From: Bacteroidales bacterium | GTDB lineage: Bacteria; Bacteroidota; Bacteroidia; Bacteroidales; WCHB1-69 | NCBI GenBank assembly: GCA_031264975.1 | Contig: JAISDH010000054.1 | Location: forward strand, 1-7,362 | Length of the DNA: 7,362 bases | Direction: 5' to 3' | Part shown: piece by piece, positions 1 to 5,669 of the stretch | Layout: the number at the start of each line of letters is the position of its first letter | Numbering within the stretch: the stretch's first letter is position 1 | The notes under the pieces: model-generated | Told to the model about the DNA's origin: nothing | The model's database searches: none | Seen by the model: only the letters and a program-made list of their open reading frames with translations | Program-made: the position numbers and the translations under genes

Positions 1-11
1 ACCACAAACAA

Positions 12-29
12 CCGTCCCGTCAGGGACGG
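12..29. repeat. Short GC-rich hairpin (REP-like palindrome)
   Basis: Perfect 7-bp arms CCGTCCC (12-18) and GGGACGG (23-29) enclose the loop GTCA. The hairpin stands out as GC-rich in an AT-rich context and is not followed by a T-run, so it is not a typical intrinsic terminator. It resembles short dispersed palindromes seen between genes in many Bacteroidota, but only one copy is present here, so a repeat family is an inference. Just downstream, TTGTTTGTTT occurs twice (41-50 and 61-70). Confidence 0.5.
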
Positions 30-121
30 AATGTGTTCGATTGTTTGTTTCATCAATATCTTGTTTGTTTTCAGACAAATCTTATACTATTTTTTTCTGA
101 TTTTTTGCCGCTTTGAGAAGA

Positions 122-436
122 TTATTTGCTACATTTATAGGGCTATTTGGTGCTTTTAGAATCATGTTTGGTACTTTGAATGGGAAGTTTGCTACAAAAA
201 GTATCGAACTTCCTATAAAAAGTATCGGACTTCCTACTTTGAGAGGGAAACTTTCTACTTTGAGAGGCAAGTTTCCTATTTCAAATAGGAAGTTTCCTAC
301 TTTGAGAGGCAAGTTTCCTGCTTTTCTAGGGAAGTTCGACGTTTTTCTAGGGAAGTTTGCTACTTTTAGTAGCAAATTTCCTACTTTGAATAGCAAGTTC
401 CCTATTTTGAGAGGGAAATTCGATTTAGTTTTTTCT
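122..436. repeat. Array of fifteen 21-bp degenerate tandem repeats with internal dyads
   Basis: Fifteen units of exactly 21 bp run in register with no insertion or deletion. The best-kept core is TTTCCTACTTTGAGAGG (around 230-310); units at both ends are more diverged. At the unit junctions there is an imperfect dyad, clearest at 286-299 (TAGGAA, GT, TTCCTA), with variants such as TAGCAAGTTCCCTA at other junctions. The spacing of 21 bp equals about two helical turns, so the dyads would lie on one face of the DNA. Because 21 is a multiple of three, both strands stay open: a plus frame (113-475, TTG start) reads as heptads like KFPTLRG and a minus frame (82-396) as heptads like GNLPLKV. I regard these frames as by-products of the repeat, although a repeat protein cannot be excluded. 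There are no unique spacers, so this is not a CRISPR. Confidence 0.85.
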
Positions 437-441
437 GTAAA

Positions 442-474
442 TAACCTCCAATCACATAGCGCAATTGGTGGTTA
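442..474. repeat. 33-bp imperfect inverted repeat between array and transposase
   Basis: The arms TAACCTCCAAT (442-452) and ATTGGTGGTTA (464-474) pair at 10 of 11 positions around the 11-nt loop CACATAGCGCA. The structure sits directly after the 21-bp array and 19 bp before the transposase start. No T-run follows on the plus strand. It could be a transposon-end remnant, a transcript hairpin or a protein site; the sequence does not decide. Confidence 0.5.
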
Positions 475-493
475 AGTAAAATACGGAACAAAC

Positions 494-1273
494 ATGAATA
501 TTGACGATAAATATATTGGTCACAAAGGATTTACAATTTTGATAAACAACGATACGGGCAAAATAGCGATGATGATAGAATCGACAACCGCCAATGAATT
601 GGAATCCGTCATGGGAAAATTTTCAAGGCAGGATTTGCAACAAATTAAGACAGTAAGCATGGATATGAACCCAATTTACGCACTTGTTTTTAACGGGTTG
701 ATTCCGTATTCCGAGCAAATAATCGACAAATTCCGCGTGATGCAATATGTTTACGATGCAATTGGAGTGGTAAGAAAACGTAAATTGAAAGAAATGCAAA
801 GCCAACTTAGCAAAGAGAAAAAACGCAATCCGGAAGGCAGGTCGATACTTGCCGGAATAGAACTTTTGCGAAGGGTATCACATGCCATAACACAATCGTC
901 CGACAAATGGAACGATGAAATGAAAAAGACAATATATCAGTTATTTTTTATCCGTATCGACTTAAAGATAGTTTACCAAATCAGTCAGGATTTTAAGCAT
1001 TGGTATGTCTATGGGGAAGTTGGCAAATCGATCGAACAAATCAAACCCGCACTCTGTAAATGGTACGAAATAGCTTGGAACATAGAAGAAATTAAGGAAA
1101 CTGTAAAAATGCTGCGCAAACACGAAGATGAAATACTGAACTTCTTCAAACACGGACGTACAAATGTTAAAGCAGAACGACTCAACGGTAAAATACAACG
1201 TTTTATATCTAACAATTTTGGTTTAAAAGATAAAGTCTTTTTTCTTTTCAGAACCGCTGGATATTTTTTATAG
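494..1273 (+). CDS. ISL3-family (ISAon1-like) transposase, catalytic part, N-terminally truncated
   Basis: This encodes 259 residues matching the DDE catalytic domain of ISL3-type transposases. Visible marks are the start of the domain (IDDKYIGHKGFT, D4/D5), the second aspartate in VSMDMNPIY (D57), the following DKFRV block (78-82), and the C-terminal TNVKAERLNGKIQ block with the likely catalytic E228, ending in a typical FRTAGYFL tail. Full ISL3 transposases are about 400 residues with an N-terminal zinc finger and helix-turn-helix; ISAon1-type elements put that part in a separate upstream ORF. Neither is present: the same frame is closed at 473-475, and the DNA upstream is the 21-bp array. 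The DKF block usually continues with His, here Arg81, which may indicate decay. No convincing terminal inverted repeats or target duplication are visible. The family call is firm. It is probably an inactive remnant, or it depends on a DNA-binding partner made elsewhere. Confidence 0.85.
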   Translation: MNIDDKYIGHKGFTILINNDTGKIAMMIESTTANELESVMGKFSRQDLQQIKTVSMDMNPIYALVFNGLIPYSEQIIDKFRVMQYVYDAIGVVRKRKLKEMQSQLSKEKKRNPEGRSILAGIELLRRVSHAITQSSDKWNDEMKKTIYQLFFIRIDLKIVYQISQDFKHWYVYGEVGKSIEQIKPALCKWYEIAWNIEEIKETVKMLRKHEDEILNFFKHGRTNVKAERLNGKIQRFISNNFGLKDKVFFLFRTAGYFL

Positions 1274-1296
1274 CACTTCAAAAAAAGAATTAACCT

Positions 1297-1397
1297 TATT
1301 TCTTGTCTACTATTTTCCTTCTCTCCTTTCCCATTTTCGTTCCTTGTCCCTTGTTCTTTGCACTTTTCGTCCCCTTTCTTCTTTCGTTTTTTTCACA
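1297..1397. repeat. Pyrimidine-rich low-complexity tract
   Basis: About 100 bp made almost only of C and T on the plus strand, with short recurring words such as CCTTT, TTCGT and CCTTGTCCCTTG. Read on the minus strand it resembles the purine-rich tract at 3606-3860, sharing for example AAGGGACAAGG (1342-1352 as the complement; 3821-3831 directly). It lies between the transposase and the two-component promoter and contains no gene. Confidence 0.6.
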
Positions 1398-1411
1398 CAT
1401 TTCTTACAAAC

Positions 1412-1429
1412 TTGTAACATAACTGTAAT
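1412..1429 (+). promoter_or_regulatory. Pho-box-like direct repeat upstream of the response regulator gene
   Basis: TTGTAACATAACTGTAAT contains TGTAA twice, 11 bp apart, which is the spacing used by PhoB/OmpR-type dimers. From memory of the E. coli Pho-box consensus (CTGTCATAWAWCTGTMAY), 15 of 18 positions agree. It ends 10 bp before the -7 element and stands where a -33 element would be, and no good TTTG is present at the usual distance. This is the layout of an activator-dependent promoter. The left half also belongs to the palindrome TTACAA-AC-TTGTAA (1404-1417). Binding by the regulator encoded just downstream is an inference. Confidence 0.6.
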
Positions 1430-1439
1430 GAGAAATGAT

Positions 1440-1447
1440 TACTTTTG
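1440..1447 (+). promoter_or_regulatory. Bacteroidota-type -7 promoter element
   Basis: TACTTTTG matches the TAnnTTTG consensus of the primary sigma factor in Bacteroidota. It lies 19 bp before the start codon of the response regulator gene, which implies a very short leader of about a dozen bases. The -33 TTTG is absent at normal spacing and seems to be replaced by the Pho-box-like repeat. Confidence 0.65.
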
Positions 1448-1466
1448 CAGCAAAATAAAATAATAC

Positions 1467-2156
1467 ATGGAACAGGCTCGTATTTTAGTTGTTGATGATG
1501 AAGAAAGTTTATGTGAGATATTAAAGTTTAATCTCACTCAGGCAGGTTATAATGTAGATACTGCCAATTCGGCGGAAGAGGCTTTAACCATGAATGTTGC
1601 CGGTTATGATTTGTTGTTGCTGGACGTCATGATGGGTGATATTTCCGGTTTTCAAATGGCTGCGATTCTTAAAAAGAGCAGAAACACCGCCAATATTCCG
1701 ATTATTTTCTGTACCGCAAAAGATACCGAAGATGATATTCTCAAAGGGTTGGACTTAGGCGCTGACGATTATATTTCAAAACCATTTTCTGTTAAAGAAA
1801 TTGTTGCGAGGGTAAAAACAATTTTACGAAGAAGCAACGCTACGCCGGCGGATAAGTCAAAGGAAAATGTGCTCCATTTCGATACGCTTACCATAGACCT
1901 TGTTAGCAAAAAGGCAAGTATTTTGGGGAATGGGATAATACTTACCAAGAAAGAGTTTGAGATATTGTGTCTTCTTTTGCAGAATCCCGGTAAAGTTTTT
2001 TCCAGGGAAGACCTTTTGAATAGAATCTGGAGCGACGACGTATTTGTTACAGACCGTACCATTGACGTACATATTACACGTTTGCGAAAGAAAATTATCC
2101 CTTATGACAAACACATTGTTACACGGTTGGGATATGGATATTGTTTTGAGGAATAA
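1467..2156 (+). CDS. PhoB/OmpR-family response regulator
   Basis: This 229-residue cytoplasmic transcription factor has the usual length of its family. Residues 4-120 form the receiver domain: acidic pair D10/D11, phosphoacceptor D53, T83 and K105 in the SKPF motif. Residues 130-229 form a winged helix-turn-helix with the recognition-helix segment DRTIDVHITRLRKK and the closing hairpin TRLGYGYCFEE. The proline that normally follows the phosphorylation site (DVMMP) is glycine here (DVMMGDISGF). The ATG start is supported by the promoter just upstream and by the residues before the first beta strand (MEQARILVVDDE). The sensor kinase gene follows after 12 bp, so the two form an operon. The overall wording of the receiver and the Pho-box-like site upstream suggest a phosphate-starvation regulator of PhoB type, controlling its own operon. 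RprY-type regulators are a less fitting alternative. The family is certain and the stimulus inferred. Confidence 0.93.
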   Translation: MEQARILVVDDEESLCEILKFNLTQAGYNVDTANSAEEALTMNVAGYDLLLLDVMMGDISGFQMAAILKKSRNTANIPIIFCTAKDTEDDILKGLDLGADDYISKPFSVKEIVARVKTILRRSNATPADKSKENVLHFDTLTIDLVSKKASILGNGIILTKKEFEILCLLLQNPGKVFSREDLLNRIWSDDVFVTDRTIDVHITRLRKKIIPYDKHIVTRLGYGYCFEE

Positions 2157-2168
2157 TCATTTTTTTCA

Positions 2169-3605
2169 ATGGGGAAAAACAAACCTTACATTCGGTTTCA
2201 TTTAAGAATATTTTGGTCGGTGGCTACATTTTTTGTGCTGTTGACCTTTATATTCATTTTCTTTCAATATTCCAGAGAAAAGCAATACAAGATAGAACTT
2301 TTAAATATCCGTCTAACGGAACACAACAATACAATCTATCGCACCATGCAGGAAGGGTTGCCGTTGGATTCCATTACCAAAGAAACTCCCTACAGGACAA
2401 CGCTAATGGATTTGTCGGGAAATGTTTTGTATGATTCGGAAGCCAAACCTACCGATTCTTTGGAAAACCACGCCAACCGTAAGGAAGTACTCAATGCCTT
2501 AAAGAATGGCATGGGCTATGACGTTAGAAGAAAGTCGCATACAACCGGTGAAATATATTTTTATTCTGCCAATAAATATGAAGACTGCATTATCCGTTCT
2601 GCCTTACCCTACAGCGCTCATTTGAAGATTAGCCTGAAAGCAGATTTACAGTTTATCTACATTGCCGTATTACTTTTGCTGGTCATGGGGGTAATTTTTT
2701 ATACGGTCATGAAACATTTAGGGGAAAGTATCGAACGGTTAAACGACTTCGCCATGAAAGCCAAACAGGATGAAATCATTGAATATCCCACTCATTTTCC
2801 AAACAGCGAATTGGGAGATATCTCTCTGCACATTGTTCAGATTTATAATCGTCTCACGACTATGAAAAAAGACCTCCTAAAGGAAAAACAGCAAGTGGTT
2901 GCCCAGGAAGAAGAGAAGAACGCAATCAAACAACAGCTTACTCAAAACATTGCTCATGAGTTGAAAACCCCCGTAAGCAGTATTCAGGGATATTTGGAAA
3001 CGATTATCAACAACAAAGATTTACCTCGTGAGATTTTGGATGATTTCATTATGAAGTCATACTTACAAAGCACACGTTTAGCGGCTTTACTGTATGACAT
3101 TGCCCACCTGACCCGCATTGACGAAGCTCCCGGATTGATACAAAAAGAACAGCTTGATATTTCCGAACTGATTAGACAGATTATTTCCGACGTCTCTTTG
3201 CAATTAAAGGAGAAGGAGATGACTGTTATCAACAAAATAGAAGGTTATACATTACCTTGTTATGCGAGTTTATCGTTGTTATATTCCATTTTTCGGAACT
3301 TGTTTGACAATACAATTGCTTATGCCGGTTGCGGTATAAACATAGAGATTGAACTTTGCAGGGAAGATGAGCAGATGTATTATTTTTCCTATTCCGACAC
3401 AGGAGTTGGTATTGACGAAATACATTTGGCGCGTATTTTTGAACGTTTTTATCGGGTAGATAAAGGACGTTCCCGCAAAGTAGGCGGAACAGGTTTAGGA
3501 CTTTCAGTTGTCAAACATGCCGTTCTTTTTCACAACGGAGAAATTACCGCCCAATCCGGACCAAATGGAGGACTTTCCTTTCTGTTCTCAATTAAAAAAA
3601 CGTAA
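2169..3605 (+). CDS. Membrane sensor histidine kinase (PhoR-like layout)
   Basis: This 478-residue inner-membrane kinase is the cognate partner of the regulator encoded 12 bp upstream. Segments in order: first membrane helix at about 13-32; an extracytoplasmic sensor region at 33-160 containing TLMDLSGNVLYDSE (78-91) and HANRKEVLNAL, wording like the PAS-type sensor of Gram-positive PhoR; second membrane helix at 161-180; a weak HAMP-like linker at 181-235 (SELGDISLHIVQIYNRL); a short coiled segment; the dimerisation/phosphoacceptor domain with IAHELKTPVSSI (His263); and the ATPase domain with N-box NLFDN (377-381), G1 box DTGVGI (410-415), F box FERFYRVDKGRS and G2 box GGTGLGLS (439-446). 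All catalytic boxes look intact. There is no separate cytoplasmic PAS domain. The start is the first ATG after the regulator stop. The ligand is unknown; a link to phosphate supply is inferred from the neighbour. Confidence 0.92.
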   Translation: MGKNKPYIRFHLRIFWSVATFFVLLTFIFIFFQYSREKQYKIELLNIRLTEHNNTIYRTMQEGLPLDSITKETPYRTTLMDLSGNVLYDSEAKPTDSLENHANRKEVLNALKNGMGYDVRRKSHTTGEIYFYSANKYEDCIIRSALPYSAHLKISLKADLQFIYIAVLLLLVMGVIFYTVMKHLGESIERLNDFAMKAKQDEIIEYPTHFPNSELGDISLHIVQIYNRLTTMKKDLLKEKQQVVAQEEEKNAIKQQLTQNIAHELKTPVSSIQGYLETIINNKDLPREILDDFIMKSYLQSTRLAALLYDIAHLTRIDEAPGLIQKEQLDISELIRQIISDVSLQLKEKEMTVINKIEGYTLPCYASLSLLYSIFRNLFDNTIAYAGCGINIEIELCREDEQMYYFSYSDTGVGIDEIHLARIFERFYRVDKGRSRKVGGTGLGLSVVKHAVLFHNGEITAQSGPNGGLSFLFSIKKT

Positions 3606-3860
3606 TGAAAGGAAGAGGGCAGCAGGCAACAAGCAACAGGCAGCAAGCAGGCAAGCCAAGAAAGGGCGAAAGGAACGAAAGGGCGAAAGGGCGAAGGGGC
3701 GAAGGGATGAAAGGGCGAAAAGGCGAAGGGAAGATGGCAACAGGCAGCAAGCAGCAAGCAACAAGCAACAGGCAGGCAAGCCACGAAAGGGCGAAAGGCA
3801 CGAAAGGCACGAAAGGGCAAAAGGGACAAGGTGTAAGGGGCGAAAGGATGAATGGGTGAA
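3606..3860. repeat. Purine-rich low-complexity tract with 126-bp higher-order repeat
   Basis: This tract follows the kinase stop codon directly. It alternates blocks of CAGGCAACAAGCAG type with blocks of GGGCGAAAGG type. The junction GCAAGCCA recurs at 3651-3658 and 3777-3784, an offset of 126 bp, and the sequences around it match over several tens of bases. The period is a multiple of three and stop codons are rare, so several frames on both strands stay open. Their translations (Arg/Lys/Gly/Gln-rich on plus; Cys/Leu/Pro/Phe-rich on minus) are pure low complexity and I do not call genes. The tract resembles the inverted pyrimidine tract at 1297-1397. Confidence 0.75.
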
Positions 3861-3865
3861 GGCAT

Positions 3866-3946
3866 CAGCCTGAAAGGCTGAAATCAATAGCACAGTGCAA
3901 CGCACTGTGGATACATAAATGCATAAAAACCAAGTCCCAATCGGGG
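3866..3946. repeat. Cluster of three short palindromes (REP-like)
   Basis: Three hairpins follow one another: CAGCCT-GAA-AGGCTG (3866-3880), CACAGTGC-AAC-GCACTGTG (3891-3909, perfect 8-bp arms) and the weaker CCC-AATC-GGG (3936-3945). They lie between two convergent operons and none has a T-run, so classic intrinsic terminators are unlikely, although they may block RNA decay or read-through from either side. Their form (short GC-rich arms, 3-4 nt loops, clustered) resembles intergenic REP-like sequences. The remaining stretch up to 4151 shows no gene and no clear signal except a poor stem near 4097-4118. Confidence 0.55.
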
Positions 3947-4151
3947 TGTAAGCAGTGAAAGAAACCGAAAGATTATAAGCAACAATTTGTCTCCTTGTCC
4001 ACCCGTTTACTAACCATTAATCATTATTTTCACCCACTTGTTTTTTTATCTTGACATAAAATCAAATTGTCGGAAGTGTCTATGTTAGAAAATAGGATGC
4101 TTGTTTTCACGAGAATGACAGCCGGAATTGACAATGACGCTTTAAAATCTT

Positions 4152-5669
4152 TTATGTAGTCGTTTCTTTTCGGCATTTTCTTTGAGATGCAAAAGAATTG
4201 AGCAGAAGATACATGATTGCAAATTTCACGAAATACATCGAAATCCAGTATCTAAATTCTATTGCAGAAGCAAATATTGTCGAGGCATAATAGATAACGG
4301 CAAAGGAAAATATTCCCCAAAAGATGATTTTATCCTGCTTGGGAAAGGCTATTCTTTTTCGTTGTACAATTGCCCATATCCCTAAAAATAGTAGCGTTCC
4401 CCAAATAATGATTTCCCAGATTTGCATGATTTTCAAAAAATTTGGGCTATAGAGTATATCAATCTTTGCAGTTGTTTTGGAATCTTTATCTATGTGATAA
4501 TATTCAAAAATCTCATTATGCTTTGTTGTGTCGCCTTGCTGACCTATTAATCCTAATGATGATGGATAAAATGCCGATAACATATTTGGAAAGTAATAAT
4601 GTTTGGCAAACTCTATCGGATAGTGTGTTATCAGATAAGTAGCATATTTTTTATATTGATTGCTGCCTAATTTAACAAAAGTCGACAAATATAGGCTATT
4701 TGTACTCTGCATAGTTTTAAAGAGATATTGTTTCAAAGCTCCTTGTGGATCCCATACAAAATTTGCTCCAATACCGTTACGTTCAATTAGAGTTGAAATG
4801 GAATCTTTGTTTGCAATAATGAATGAATGTAGATTTTTTAAATCTCTGTCTTTCATATCATTTTCGTTCATGTCAATGTGAGGAACAATATACAAAGCGT
4901 TATTCAGATAATTCCATCCGTCAAAACCTGTTGAAAATTGTTTTATCTTTACCTGTTTGTACATACTGTTTTCAATTTGTGAATAAAAAATTGTAAAAAC
5001 AATTATGGAAGCAAATATGGATATAAATTTCATATAGTAACCCTTGACCATAATAAAAAAAGGAATAAAGAAAAACGGAAAAATAATAGCAGAGTACCTT
5101 ACGTGCATAGACGAAAAAAGTACTATTTCAAATAAGAGCAAGGCTATCCAACTTTTCTTTTTTACAATAAATATAAATAGTCCAAGTAGCAGATATATTT
5201 GACAGGCAAATAACGCATCGCTTAAAATCCAGTTACACATAATCAAAAATGGAGGATTTGCACTGATAAGCAATAAAAACAGGAACCAAAGCCATTTACT
5301 TTTAGGATGATAAAAATATTTAATCGTAAAAGCAACAAATGCCGTAGAAAAGAAAAATAGCAATAGCTGAATAATAAATACAAAATGAATATTTTCGTAT
5401 ATAGTATGAAGAACCTGCAAGAAATACGAATAACCAAAAGGGCGATAAACGTAAAATATATCCTCAATGGCAGCCTTAACATAGCTTCCGGAATCATTAC
5501 TAGAACAAGGATATGGGTAGAAAGTCTTTAAGCCGATGTAAGCAACAAGGCAGACAGTAAACAAAATTGCCCAGTCAAGCAGTTGTTTCTTCTCAAAAAT
5601 AAATTTCAAAAACGTAAAATCTACCTTAACAGCGCTGTGTTTTTTGTGTTTTTTGTTATTTTTTTTCAT
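4152..5669 (-). CDS. Polytopic GT-C-type membrane glycosyltransferase (putative)
   Basis: This encodes 505 residues: a Lys-rich cytoplasmic N-terminus (1-30), then about ten hydrophobic segments starting near 32-50, 93-116, 126-145, 150-170, 173-187, 193-208, 213-230, 415-435, 447-470 and 474-492. The first extracytoplasmic loop carries NDSGSY (58-63), and D59 is the likely catalytic acid as in PMT/ArnT-like enzymes. YRPFGYSYF follows at 75-83, and a late ERRY-like motif appears as EFRYW (471-475). A soluble region of about 180 residues (232-410) lies between helix groups. Such enzymes move a sugar from a polyprenyl-phosphate donor to an acceptor outside the cytoplasm; donor and acceptor cannot be told here. 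The ATG overlaps the end of the upstream flavoenzyme gene by 14 bp, and an AAGGAG stands 6 nt before it. The length is normal and no break is seen. The family assignment rests on layout and motifs, so a non-enzymatic membrane protein remains possible. Confidence 0.7.
   Translation of the reverse strand: MKKNNKKHKKHSAVKVDFTFLKFIFEKKQLLDWAILFTVCLVAYIGLKTFYPYPCSSNDSGSYVKAAIEDIFYVYRPFGYSYFLQVLHTIYENIHFVFIIQLLLFFFSTAFVAFTIKYFYHPKSKWLWFLFLLLISANPPFLIMCNWILSDALFACQIYLLLGLFIFIVKKKSWIALLLFEIVLFSSMHVRYSAIIFPFFFIPFFIMVKGYYMKFISIFASIIVFTIFYSQIENSMYKQVKIKQFSTGFDGWNYLNNALYIVPHIDMNENDMKDRDLKNLHSFIIANKDSISTLIERNGIGANFVWDPQGALKQYLFKTMQSTNSLYLSTFVKLGSNQYKKYATYLITHYPIEFAKHYYFPNMLSAFYPSSLGLIGQQGDTTKHNEIFEYYHIDKDSKTTAKIDILYSPNFLKIMQIWEIIIWGTLLFLGIWAIVQRKRIAFPKQDKIIFWGIFSFAVIYYASTIFASAIEFRYWISMYFVKFAIMYLLLNSFASQRKCRKETTT

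Noticed and set aside
122..436. CRISPR array
   Set aside because: The 21-bp units abut each other with no unique spacers, and no cas gene is present.
442..474. Integron attC site
   Set aside because: The right end GTTAAGT fits GTTRRRY, but the left end lacks RYYYAAC and there is no integrase or cassette layout.
113..475. 120-codon plus-strand protein in the same frame as the transposase, as its N-terminal ORF
   Set aside because: It is built from the 21-bp repeats, starts with TTG, and shows no zinc-finger or helix-turn-helix features. The minus strand is equally open.
470..1295. Terminal inverted repeats GGTTAA (470-475) and TTAACC (1290-1295) of the transposase element
   Set aside because: Only six bases match, with no extended similarity or target duplication, so chance is as likely.
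3508..3905. Several overlapping ORFs of 72-121 codons on both strands
   Set aside because: All translate the purine-rich low-complexity tract, with Lys/Arg/Gly/Gln or Cys/Leu/Pro/Phe runs and no domain-like content.
4097..4118. Stem-loop as a terminator between the convergent operons
   Set aside because: Pairing around TTTC is interrupted by mismatches and there is no adjacent T-run on either strand.
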